From Paraburkholderia dilworthii (lineage in GTDB: Bacteria; Pseudomonadota; Gammaproteobacteria; Burkholderiales; Burkholderiaceae): a stretch of DNA of 64,000 bases. Shown here piece by piece: positions 51,732 through 59,792 of the stretch. The position numbers and the translations under genes were made by a program. The stretch covers positions 1 to 64,000 of the forward strand of contig NZ_AWZT01000010.1 of the NCBI RefSeq assembly GCF_000472525.1. Reading direction: 5' to 3'. Within the stretch, counting starts at the first letter, position 1. Every line of letters starts with the position of its first letter. The notes below the pieces were generated by a model, which saw only the letters and a list, made by a program, of their open reading frames with translations, had not been told where the DNA came from and ran no database searches.

Positions 51732-52073
51732 GATGTCTCCACGAGTCGGGCTTGCGCGTTGTGGACTACCGCCGTTGCTGGGTGTTGTTTTACTTCTATG
51801 GTCGTGAATCGCATCATTGCCGGCTACCCCGTGATCATAAGCCGATCGGTGCGGCGCGGCGCGCCTTGAGGCTCGCCGCGCCGGTCGTTCTCTGATTGTG
51901 GCATCGCCGGCGCCACGTTTTTATCTACGTCTTTGTAGGCAGGTCTCACTCGCGCTACGGTTCCGGCTTGCTACGTAGACGAGCCGCGCGCGCTGTTTTT
52001 GAAGCCGCGGCGACCGTATCCGGAAGCTTATGCGAGCCGGATTAAACCGCATGAGCGCACGCGGGGTAAGCCG
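51732..52073. other. Intergenic region, no gene seen
   Basis: 342 bases upstream of the response regulator and downstream of the cyd operon. A GC-rich inverted repeat (GCGGCGCG / CGCCGCGC arms) around 51853-51887 could end the minus-strand cyd transcript. No ORF with support was seen. Confidence 0.4.
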
Positions 52074-52226
52074 TCATTTCACTGCAAACAGCGTTGCATT
52101 CATCAGAAGCTTGAAGGCGAAGCCGAGCGACATCGCCGAGCCTACGCCCAAGCACCACAGCGCGATGAACCAGAGCCAGCCCGGCAGCTTGCGCGCGGAC
52201 CTAGTGATAATGATGCTGGTCGCCAT
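52074..52226 (-). CDS. Small cytochrome bd-associated protein (DUF2474-like)
   Basis: A 50-residue ORF whose ATG (52226) lies inside the 3' end of cydB in another frame and whose stop is at 52074. The translation has a basic N-terminus (TRSARKLPGW) and one transmembrane helix (WLWFIALWCLGVGSAMSLGF), followed by FKLLMNATLFAVK. Small single-helix proteins of the DUF2474 family are commonly encoded right after cioB/cydB in proteobacteria and are thought to be small oxidase subunits like CydX. Overlap implies translational coupling. Confidence 0.75.
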   Translation of the reverse strand: MATSIIITRSARKLPGWLWFIALWCLGVGSAMSLGFAFKLLMNATLFAVK

Positions 52227-53205
52227 GACGCACCTTGCCTCGAAATACCCAGTAACCCATCGTCGTGTACGCGACGATGATCGGCAGAATCACCGCTGCG
52301 CCGACCAGCGTGAACGTCTGGCTGGAGCGTGGCGCGGCCGCTTCCCACAGCGTGACGCTCGACGGAATCGCATACGGCCACAGACTCACCAGCAGCCCCA
52401 CGTAACCGAGCAGCACGAGCAGCAGCGCGAGCGCGAACGGTGTGTTGTGATGCCGCTCGCGCACGGCGCGGCGCATGAAGAACGCGCACGCCGCGACCAT
52501 GAACGGCACCGGCAGCAGCCGGTAAAACAGACCGTCATGGAACCAGCGTTGCGCGATGTTCGGGTCTTGCAGCGGCGTCCACAGGCTCACCATCGCGATG
52601 AAGCCGAGCAGCACGACAGTCAGCGGCCATACCACGCGATGCAGGCGGCGCTGCAAGTCGCCTTCCGTTTTCGCGATCAGCCAGCAGCAGCCCAGCAACG
52701 CGTAGGTGACGACGAGCCCGAGGCCCGTCAGCAGGCTGAACGGCGTGAGCCAGCCGAACGCGTCGCCGGCATAAGCGCCGTCGATCACCGGAATGCCTTG
52801 CAGAAATGCGCCGAGCACGATGCCCTGGAAAAACGTGGCGCCCGCCGAGCCGCCGATGAACGCCAGATCCCACATATGCTTCGTGCGGTTCGCCTTCGCG
52901 CGAATCTCGAACGACACGCCGCGAAAGATCAGGCACACGAGCATGAAGATCAGCGGCAGATACAGCGCTGACAGCACGGTGGAGTACACCATCGGGAAGA
53001 CGGCGAAAAGCGCGGCCCCACCGAGCACGAGCCAGGTCTCGTTGCCGTCCCAGACCGGCGCGACGGTGTTCATCATCAGGTCGCGTTCCTTCTCGTCGGG
53101 GAAAAACGGAAAGACGATGCCGATGCCGAGATCGAAGCCGTCCAGCACGACATACATGAAAAGGCCCAGCGCGATGATCGCGGCCCACACTACGGTTACG
53201 TCCAT
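52201..53205 (-). CDS. cydB: Cytochrome bd-type ubiquinol oxidase subunit II (CioB/CydB)
   Basis: 334-residue integral membrane subunit with eight predicted helices. Family landmarks: DGFDLGIGIVFPF near residue 23, VWDGNETWLVLGGAALFAVF near 50, and the C-terminal IVAYTTMGYWVFRGKV. It forms a heterodimer with CydA in the inner membrane and helps bind the haem groups. It starts 24 bases after cydA. Length and sequence style fit the CioAB (cyanide-insensitive) branch. Confidence 0.94.
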   Translation of the reverse strand: MDVTVVWAAIIALGLFMYVVLDGFDLGIGIVFPFFPDEKERDLMMNTVAPVWDGNETWLVLGGAALFAVFPMVYSTVLSALYLPLIFMLVCLIFRGVSFEIRAKANRTKHMWDLAFIGGSAGATFFQGIVLGAFLQGIPVIDGAYAGDAFGWLTPFSLLTGLGLVVTYALLGCCWLIAKTEGDLQRRLHRVVWPLTVVLLGFIAMVSLWTPLQDPNIAQRWFHDGLFYRLLPVPFMVAACAFFMRRAVRERHHNTPFALALLLVLLGYVGLLVSLWPYAIPSSVTLWEAAAPRSSQTFTLVGAAVILPIIVAYTTMGYWVFRGKVRHGDQHHYH

Positions 53206-53229
53206 TTTGTTTCTCGCAAGCGATCGGGG

Positions 53230-54654
53230 TTAGGCGGCGTCGATCATCTGATCGGCGGCCGAAAAGGGGCGGCGCGCGGTCTGGTTTGGCGTGCATTCCG
53301 GCGAGTGATCCGGCACGCCGTGCGGCGTGTGTGCGGGCAGCGCCGGGCCCGAACGCATCAGTTTGAGCATGTAGTAGATGCCCGTGCCGAACACGAGGAA
53401 GTAGACGACCACGAACGCCATCAGCGAAATGCCGACCTGTTGCGCGGTGAGCGGCGACACGGCCTGCGACGTGCGCATCACGCCGTACACGACCCACGGC
53501 TGACGGCCGGCTTCCGTGGTGACCCAGCCCGCGAGCAGCGTGATGAAGCCGCTCGGGCCCATCGCCACGGCGACGCGCTGAAACCACTTCGATTCGAACA
53601 GGCGTCCGCGGCGGCGCAGTACCCATGCGGCGACCGACATTACGATCATCAGCACGCCGAGCCCGGCCATGATGCGAAAGCTCCAGAACACGACCGTCGA
53701 GTTGGGCCGGTCTTGCGGCGGAAACTCCTTCAGACCTCGAATTTCGCCGTCCCAGCTATGCGTGAGGATCAGGCTGCCGAGGTGCGGGATCGACACCGCA
53801 TAGCGTGTGGTTTCCGCCTGCATGTCGGGGATGCCGAACAGATTCAGCGCGGTGCCGCCTTTCTCCGTGTCCCACAGACCTTCGATTGCCGCGATCTTCG
53901 CCGGCTGATATTCGCGCGTGTTCAAGCCGTGCTGATCGCCGACGAACGCCTGGATCGGCGTGAGAATCAGCAGCAGCCACAGCGACATCGAAAACATCTT
54001 CTTGACGGCGGGGTCGCGCCGTCCGCGCAGCAGATGCCACGCGCCCACCGCTGCCACGACGAGCCCGGCGACGATAAACGCCGCCAGCGCCATATGCGCG
54101 AGCCGGTACGGGAACGACGGGTTGAAGATGATCTTGAACCAGTCGAGCGGCACGACCCGGCCGTTCACGACTTCGAAGCCTTGCGGCGTCTGCATCCAGC
54201 TATTGGACGCAAGGATCCAGAACGTGGAGATCAGCGTGCCGATGGCGACCATCAGCGTCGCGCCGAAATGCGCGCGCGGGCTCACGCGCTGCCAGCCGAA
54301 CAGCATGATGCCGAGAAAGCCGGCTTCGAGAAAGAACGCGGTCATGACCTCGTACATCAACAGAGGTCCGGTGACGGGACCGGCGAAACTGGAAAAGCCC
54401 GACCAGTTGGTCCCGAACTGATAGCTCATCACGACGCCGGACACCACGCCCATGCCGAAGGCTACGGCGAAAATCTTCGACCAGAAGAGGCAGAGGTCTT
54501 TGTAGTACGCCTTGCCGGTTTTCAGCCAGCGCCATTCGAGCACGGCGATAAAGCTCGCGAGGCCGATGCTCAGCGCCGGAAAGACGATATGGAAAGAGAC
54601 GGTGAACGCAAACTGGATGCGGGCGAGGTCGAATGCCGATATTGCGGAGTTCAT
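53230..54654 (-). CDS. cydA: Cytochrome bd-type ubiquinol oxidase subunit I (CioA/CydA)
   Basis: 474-residue quinol-oxidising subunit with nine predicted helices. The haem ligand region FHIVFPALSIG near residue 20, QFGTNWSGFSSFAGPVTGPL, the Q-loop motif GLNTREYQPAKIAAIEGLW (short Q-loop of the CIO type) and GWVTTEAGRQPWVVYGVMRT are present. It reduces O2 to water with ubiquinol and low sensitivity to cyanide is expected. The ATG at 54654 (MNSAISAFDLARIQF) fits the family; 43 residues of open frame upstream have no homology. A terminator-like hairpin at 54781-54807 lies upstream on the same strand. Confidence 0.94.
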   Translation of the reverse strand: MNSAISAFDLARIQFAFTVSFHIVFPALSIGLASFIAVLEWRWLKTGKAYYKDLCLFWSKIFAVAFGMGVVSGVVMSYQFGTNWSGFSSFAGPVTGPLLMYEVMTAFFLEAGFLGIMLFGWQRVSPRAHFGATLMVAIGTLISTFWILASNSWMQTPQGFEVVNGRVVPLDWFKIIFNPSFPYRLAHMALAAFIVAGLVVAAVGAWHLLRGRRDPAVKKMFSMSLWLLLILTPIQAFVGDQHGLNTREYQPAKIAAIEGLWDTEKGGTALNLFGIPDMQAETTRYAVSIPHLGSLILTHSWDGEIRGLKEFPPQDRPNSTVVFWSFRIMAGLGVLMIVMSVAAWVLRRRGRLFESKWFQRVAVAMGPSGFITLLAGWVTTEAGRQPWVVYGVMRTSQAVSPLTAQQVGISLMAFVVVYFLVFGTGIYYMLKLMRSGPALPAHTPHGVPDHSPECTPNQTARRPFSAADQMIDAA

Positions 54655-54780
54655 GATCGTGAAGTGCGTGATGCCGCGTGGGCGGACTACGCGCGTCGAC
54701 CGGTGTCGGTGCGCACTGCGTTTCGCAGATGGCCGAAGATTAGGGGAAGTGCGAGGTTTATGCTGCGGTGCGACGTGCGT

Positions 54781-54807
54781 CAAAAAACCGCGTTGTTTTG
54801 CGCGGTT
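54781..54807 (-). terminator. Terminator-like hairpin in the cydA leader
   Basis: On the minus strand AACCGCG (8-base loop) CGCGGTT is followed by a T run, 127 bases upstream of the cydA start. No upstream minus-strand gene needs termination here, so it may be a leader attenuator. Confidence 0.5.
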
Positions 54808-54874
54808 GGGCCCTTTGTGCGTTGCAAACTGTTGACGCGTATCAGGATTTTCTTATTGTTTATTCCTGTGCGGT

Positions 54875-54902
54875 TTGACGCAGTAGCGCAAAACTGCGTC
54901 AA
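54875..54902. promoter_or_regulatory. Inverted repeat upstream of cydA with TTGACGCA half-sites
   Basis: TTGACGCAGT / ACTGCGTCAA form a perfect 10-bp inverted repeat with an 8-base spacer. Further TTGACGCA-like half-sites occur at 54776-54783 (TGCGTCAA) and 54832-54839 (TTGACGCG). This looks like a multi-site operator for cydA or for a promoter facing udh. The rest of the 599-base gap 54655-55253 shows only the udh operators and no gene. Confidence 0.5.
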
Positions 54903-55027
54903 TCGACCGCGTCGCAGCAACGCTGTCGCGTCAGGCAGAGCGAGGCCGGCGCCGGCTGACTGCGTTGGCGAACGCCGTGGCAGTGGCTGTTGGGCGCGTG
55001 GCGAAATTATCAGAGGTTGATAGGGCT

Positions 55028-55041
55028 ATGTTATACGACAT
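55028..55041. promoter_or_regulatory. Candidate GntR/FCD operator 1 of udh-exuT
   Basis: ATGTTATACGACAT, an imperfect palindrome. Its core ATGTTATACGA recurs inverted at 55159-55169 and, with one or two changes, at the right end of the window. Confidence 0.5.
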
Positions 55042-55150
55042 CGCACAAATAACCGGTCCTCGCGGTGTGTTTTGGCCGGCGACAGCTTCGAAGACGGCAT
55101 CATGAATACGGGTAAATGCCTAGTTGAAATCCGCTTGCGCATCGTAGATA

Positions 55151-55169
55151 GTACGTTATCGTACAACAT
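55151..55169. promoter_or_regulatory. Candidate GntR/FCD operator 2 of udh-exuT
   Basis: GTACGTTATCGTAC is an inverted repeat (GTACG/CGTAC) and runs into TCGTACAACAT, the reverse-complement form of the ATGTTRTACGA motif. It lies 85 bases upstream of the udh start. Confidence 0.5.
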
Positions 55170-55253
55170 CGGTCTTATCGCAGACGACCCCACCCAAGCC
55201 GACGCGTGAATCGATCCACGCCGCTCGCGAGCGGGTGCAGTAAAGGAATCCCT

Positions 55254-56114
55254 ATGAAGAAGATTGCCCTGAGTGGCGCCGGAGGCCAGCTTGGCTCGGT
55301 CGTGCGCGCTGCGTTCATTGCGCGCGGCACGCCGTTGCGTTCGGCGGCCGGCTCGAAGCCGCTGACACCGCTCGTCGAAGGTGAGGATGTGATGCACGGC
55401 GATCTGCGCGATCCAGCGGTAGTCGACCGGTTGCTCGACGGCGTCGACGTGCTGATCCACTTCGCCGGGACGAGCGTGGAGCGTCCGCTGCCCGAGATCA
55501 TCGAAAACAATCTGCGCGGTCTCGTGGAGGTCTACGAGGGCGCGCGCCGGCATGGCGTCAAGCGCATCGTGTTCGCAAGCTCGAATCACGCAATCGGCAT
55601 GTATTCGGTGACGGAGCGCCTGAGCCTCGACTGCGAACTGCGCCCGGACGGCTTCTATGGTCTGAGCAAGGTGTGGGGCGAAGCGCTTGCGCGCATGTAC
55701 TGGGACAAGCATGGCATCGAGAGCGTGTGCGTGCGCATCGGCAGCTGTCTCGAGCGTCCGACCGAGCCGCGGCATCTGAGCACCTGGTTCGGTCACGCCG
55801 ACCTGATGCATTTCCTCGACCGCTGCATCGAAGCAGAGGACGTGGGCTTCATCACCGTGTGGGGCGTGTCGGCGAATACGCGCAGCTGGTGGGACAACAG
55901 CGGCGCCGAGCGTTTTGGCTACCGGCCGACGCAAAACGCCGAAGACTACGCCGCGGAAATTCTGGCCCGCCCGAATCCGCTCGATGCGCTGGGTCAGCGC
56001 TTCCAGGGCGGCGGCTTTGTCGGCATCGACTATTCGCGCGAGGACGCGGATAGCAGCGCGGGCACCGGCGCGGGCACCGGCAACGCGGCCGCTTCCGCGG
56101 CGCGGCCGTCGTGA
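55254..56114 (+). CDS. udh: Uronate dehydrogenase (Udh)
   Basis: 286-residue short-chain dehydrogenase that oxidises D-galacturonate or D-glucuronate with NAD+ to the aldarolactone. Features: NAD-binding SGAGGQLGSVV (residues 6-16), GDLRDPAVVDRLL, catalytic Tyr/Lys in YGLSKVWGE, and the Udh-typical SSNHAIGMYSV. AAAGGAAT precedes the ATG at 55254. The last ~20 residues are a Gly/Ala/Ser-rich tail beyond the usual 265-270. It forms an operon with exuT, 29 bases downstream, and initiates the oxidative galacturonate route completed by GarL and GarR at the right of the window. Confidence 0.92.
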   Translation: MKKIALSGAGGQLGSVVRAAFIARGTPLRSAAGSKPLTPLVEGEDVMHGDLRDPAVVDRLLDGVDVLIHFAGTSVERPLPEIIENNLRGLVEVYEGARRHGVKRIVFASSNHAIGMYSVTERLSLDCELRPDGFYGLSKVWGEALARMYWDKHGIESVCVRIGSCLERPTEPRHLSTWFGHADLMHFLDRCIEAEDVGFITVWGVSANTRSWWDNSGAERFGYRPTQNAEDYAAEILARPNPLDALGQRFQGGGFVGIDYSREDADSSAGTGAGTGNAAASAARPS

Positions 56115-56143
56115 CAGTTCGAGTATTACGAGGAGACGCAGCA

Positions 56144-57442
56144 ATGAAGATCAAGGGCATCCGCTGGTGGATGGTCAGTCTGGTCGCGGCCGGGCTCATC
56201 ATCAATTATCTGGCGCGCAATACGTTGTCGGTGGCCGCACCGACGTTGATGAAAGACCTGCACATCACGACCGAGCAATACGCTCACGTGGTGGTCGCGT
56301 GGCAGCTTTGCTATGCGTTCATGCAGCCGGTCGCGGGCTTCCTGCTCGATACGGTCGGCACCAAGATCGGTTTTGCCGCGTTCGCGCTGGCGTGGTCGCT
56401 CGCATGCGCGGCGGCGGCGTGGTCGACGGGATGGCGCAGCCTCGCATTTTTCCGCGGCCTGCTCGGTATTGCCGAAGCCGCCGGCATTCCGGCCGGCGTG
56501 AAGGCCACCAGCGAGTGGTTCCCTGCGAAGGAGCGCTCGGTTGCGATCGGCTGGTTCAACATCGGTTCGTCGATCGGTGCGTTGCTGGCGCCGCCGCTCG
56601 TGGTGTGGGCGCTGCTGCACGGCGAATGGCAACTGGCGTTCGTGATCGTCGGTGTAGCGGGCATTGTCTGGAGCGTCGTGTGGATGGTGCTGTACAAGCA
56701 TCCGCGCAATCAGAAACTGCTGGGCGACGCAGAGCGCGACTACATCCTCAGCGGCCAGGAAGCGAAGCACAGCGACGCGGGCGCGCCCAAGCGCAGCTGG
56801 TTCGCCATGCTGCGCAGCCGCGACTTCTGGGCGATCGGCATTCCGCGCATTCTGTCCGAGCCGGCATGGCAGACCTTCAACGCGTGGATTCCGCTCTACA
56901 TGATGACCGAGCGCCACATGAACCTGAAGGAAATCGCGCTCTACGCATGGATGCCGTTCCTTGCAGCGGATATCGGCTGCGTGCTCGGCGGCTATTTGAG
57001 CCCGCTATTTCATAAGTATGCGAAGGTCTCGCTGTTCACGTCGCGCAAGATGGTGTTCGTGGTCGGCGCACTGTGCATGATCGGACCGGCGTGCGTGGGC
57101 CTCGTCGCGAGTCCGTATGTGGCCGTTGCGCTGCTGTGCGTGGGCGGCTTTGCGCACCAGACCTTGTCGGGAGCGCTGTACGCGATCACCTCCGACATGT
57201 TCGGCAAGAACGAAGTGGCCACGGCGACCGGCATGGGCGGCATGGCCGGCTATCTCGGCGCTGCGGCGTTTACCGCATTGTTTGGCGTGCTGGTGACTCA
57301 GGTCGGCTACAGTCCGCTTTTCGTCGTGCTGGCCGTGTTCGACATCATTGCGGCGGGCGTCGTGTGCCTGCTCGCGAAAAGCGCGGACAAGACGGCAGAG
57401 CCGCGCTGGTCGCAGACGGGCGATGCGGTCCCCGTCAAGTAA
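56144..57442 (+). CDS. exuT: Hexuronate MFS transporter (ExuT-like)
   Basis: 432-residue MFS protein of the anion:cation symporter family with 12 helices. Blocks such as RWWMVSLVAAGLIINYLARN, FFRGLLGIAEAAGIPAGVKA and SEWFPAKERSVAIGWFNIGS match ExuT/GudP-type carriers of galacturonate, glucuronate or aldarates. GAGGAG 9 bases upstream supports the ATG at 56144. Together with udh it provides uptake and first oxidation of galacturonate released by the polygalacturonase. Ends before a strong terminator. Confidence 0.9.
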   Translation: MKIKGIRWWMVSLVAAGLIINYLARNTLSVAAPTLMKDLHITTEQYAHVVVAWQLCYAFMQPVAGFLLDTVGTKIGFAAFALAWSLACAAAAWSTGWRSLAFFRGLLGIAEAAGIPAGVKATSEWFPAKERSVAIGWFNIGSSIGALLAPPLVVWALLHGEWQLAFVIVGVAGIVWSVVWMVLYKHPRNQKLLGDAERDYILSGQEAKHSDAGAPKRSWFAMLRSRDFWAIGIPRILSEPAWQTFNAWIPLYMMTERHMNLKEIALYAWMPFLAADIGCVLGGYLSPLFHKYAKVSLFTSRKMVFVVGALCMIGPACVGLVASPYVAVALLCVGGFAHQTLSGALYAITSDMFGKNEVATATGMGGMAGYLGAAAFTALFGVLVTQVGYSPLFVVLAVFDIIAAGVVCLLAKSADKTAEPRWSQTGDAVPVK

Positions 57443-57502
57443 CCGGCGATGAACTCCGCCGGCATCGTCCGGCGTGATGTTCGCGTGAGCCTATAGACGG
57501 AT

Positions 57503-57531
57503 GCGGCGCCTTCGGGCGCCGCTCTTTGTTT
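57503..57531 (+). terminator. Intrinsic terminator of udh-exuT
   Basis: GCGGCGCC-TTCG-GGCGCCGC, an 8-bp stem with a UUCG tetraloop, followed by TCTTTGTTT. Confidence 0.88.
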
Positions 57532-57732
57532 GGCGAGTCGCCTTCACACATCACAGCAGGGTTCCGTGCAAAGGCTTCAAGGCCGCGCGTGTGAGCCGCA
57601 CGCTGTCGGGGCCTGTGGGATAATTGCGCGCTTTGCCCGAGGCGCGGCTCAAAAGGTTGTTCGCACGGGCGTTCGAGGGGCCTCCACTCCCTTGGCCCGC
57701 TTCTTTCAAGCGATATTCATTCAACCATCACG

Positions 57733-59592
57733 ATGCCCGCATACCGTTCCAAAACCTCCACCGCCGGCCGCAACATGGCAGGGGCGCGCTCCTTGTGGCG
57801 CGCCACCGGCATGAAAGACGAAGACTTCTCGAAGCCGATCATTGCGGTGGTCAATTCGTTCACCCAGTTCGTGCCCGGACACGTGCATCTGAAGGATCTC
57901 GGCCAGCTCGTCGCGCGCGAGATCGAGGCTGCGGGTGGCGTGGCCAAGGAGTTCAACACCATCGCCGTCGATGACGGCATCGCAATGGGCCACGACGGCA
58001 TGCTGTATTCGCTGCCGAGCCGCGACATCATTGCGGACTCGGTCGAATACATGGTCAATGCGCACTGTGCCGACGCGATGGTGTGCATCTCGAACTGCGA
58101 CAAGATCACGCCCGGCATGCTGATGGCGGCGATGCGCCTGAACATTCCGGTGATCTTCGTGTCGGGCGGCCCGATGGAAGCCGGCAAGACGCGCCTCGCC
58201 AATCCGAAGACCGGCACCATCGAATTCAAGAAACTCGACCTGGTGGACGCGATGGTGATTGCCGCCGACAAAGCCTATTCCGACGCCGATGTGGCCGAGG
58301 TCGAGCGCTCCGCGTGCCCGACCTGCGGCTCGTGCTCGGGCATGTTCACGGCTAACTCGATGAACTGCCTGACCGAAGCGCTCGGCTTGTCGCTGCCGGG
58401 CAACGGCACCGTCGTCGCGACGCATGCGGACCGCGAGCAACTTTTCAAGCGCGCAGGCCGCCGCATCGTCGAACTGGCGCGCGAGTACTACGAGCAGGAA
58501 AAGGCGAGCGTGCTGCCGCGTGCAGTGGGCTTCAATGCGTTCGAAAACGCGATGACGCTCGACATCGCGATGGGCGGTTCCACCAACACGATCCTGCACC
58601 TGCTGGCAATCGCGCGCGAAGCTGAGATCGACTTCACGATGACGGACATCGACCGTCTGTCGCGCGTCGTGCCGCAACTATGCAAGGTGGCGCCGAATAC
58701 GAACAAGTATCACATCGAGGACGTGCATCGCGCGGGCGGCATCATGGCTATCCTCGGCGAGCTTGACCGCGCCGGCAAACTGCACACGGACGTGCCCACG
58801 GTGCACGCGCCGACGCTGAAAGACGCGCTGGATCAGTGGGATATCGTCCGCACTCAGGACGAAACGGTAAGAACCTTTTACATGGCGGGTCCGGCCGGCG
58901 TTCCGACGCAGATTGCGTTCAGCCAGAACACGCGCTGGCCCAGTCTCGATCTCGACCGTGCCGAAGGCTGCATCCGCTCTTACGAGCACGCGTTTTCAAA
59001 GGAAGGCGGCCTCGCGGTGCTGACCGGCAACATCGCGCTCGACGGCTGCGTGGTGAAAACCGCTGGCGTCGACGAAAGCATTCTGGTGTTCGAAGGCACG
59101 GCTCACGTCACGGAATCGCAGGACGAGGCGGTGGAGAACATCCTCGCGGGCAAGGTCAAGGCGGGCGACGTCGTGATCGTGCGTTACGAAGGCCCGAAGG
59201 GCGGCCCGGGCATGCAGGAAATGCTTTACCCGACGAGCTACATCAAGTCGCAGGGCCTCGGCAAAGCCTGCGCGCTGCTGACGGACGGCCGTTTCTCGGG
59301 CGGCACTTCGGGTCTGTCAATCGGTCACTGCTCGCCGGAAGCGGCGGCGGGCGGCGCGATCGGTCTCGTGCGCGATGGCGACAAGATCCGCATCGACATT
59401 CCGAACCGCACCATCGACGTATTGCTGTCTGACGCCGAACTGGCGAGCCGCCGTGAAGCGCAGAACGCGAAAGGGTGGAAGCCTGCCAAGCCGCGTCCGC
59501 GCAAGGTGTCGGCCGCGCTGAAGGCGTACGCGAAGCTGGTGATGTCGGCCGACAAGGGCGCGGTGCGCGATCTGTCGCTGCTCGATGATTGA
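57733..59592 (+). CDS. ilvD: Dihydroxy-acid dehydratase
   Basis: 619-residue IlvD/Edd-family dehydratase of branched-chain amino acid synthesis. It converts 2,3-dihydroxy-isovalerate and its homologue to the 2-oxo acids and needs an Fe-S cluster. Landmarks: [31 protein letters not shown] and [18 protein letters not shown] (cluster cysteines), [12 protein letters not shown] and [10 protein letters not shown]. The length equals E. coli-type IlvD. It stands alone between two terminators and is unrelated to its neighbours; a sugar-acid dehydratase role is less likely given how closely it follows IlvD. Confidence 0.93.
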   Translation: MPAYRSKTSTAGRNMAGARSLWRATGMKDEDFSKPIIAVVNSFTQFVPGHVHLKDLGQLVAREIEAAGGVAKEFNTIAVDDGIAMGHDGMLYSLPSRDIIADSVEYMVNAHCADAMVCISNCDKITPGMLMAAMRLNIPVIFVSGGPMEAGKTRLANPKTGTIEFKKLDLVDAMVIAADKAYSDADVAEVERSACPTCGSCSGMFTANSMNCLTEALGLSLPGNGTVVATHADREQLFKRAGRRIVELAREYYEQEKASVLPRAVGFNAFENAMTLDIAMGGSTNTILHLLAIAREAEIDFTMTDIDRLSRVVPQLCKVAPNTNKYHIEDVHRAGGIMAILGELDRAGKLHTDVPTVHAPTLKDALDQWDIVRTQDETVRTFYMAGPAGVPTQIAFSQNTRWPSLDLDRAEGCIRSYEHAFSKEGGLAVLTGNIALDGCVVKTAGVDESILVFEGTAHVTESQDEAVENILAGKVKAGDVVIVRYEGPKGGPGMQEMLYPTSYIKSQGLGKACALLTDGRFSGGTSGLSIGHCSPEAAAGGAIGLVRDGDKIRIDIPNRTIDVLLSDAELASRREAQNAKGWKPAKPRPRKVSAALKAYAKLVMSADKGAVRDLSLLDD

Positions 59593-59627
59593 TTTCGCCA
59601 GGGGCTTCGCCCGTTTCTGGTTCGCAG

Positions 59628-59655
59628 AAAAACCGCTCTTCGGAGCGGTTTTTTT
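59628..59655 (+). terminator. Intrinsic terminator of ilvD
   Basis: AAAAACCGCTC-TTCG-GAGCGGTTTTTTT, a strong GC stem extended by A-T pairs, with a UUCG loop and T tail, 36 bases after the ilvD stop. Confidence 0.92.
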
Positions 59656-59792
59656 GTGCCTCGATGTTTGCTGATTCGGGACGTGCGGCGCTGCCACCAG
59701 GCACCCGGCGAGCGTGTGAGCGTGTGAGTCTGTGACCAGCCGACGGCGACGCCGGAACGCGGCGCAGCGAAAGCCCGCGCCGCGTCCGACGC

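Noticed and set aside
53305..55020. 571-residue open frame opposite cydA
   Set aside because: Mirror of a well-conserved oxidase subunit in GC-rich DNA; composition is His/Arg/Asp-rich as expected for an antisense frame.
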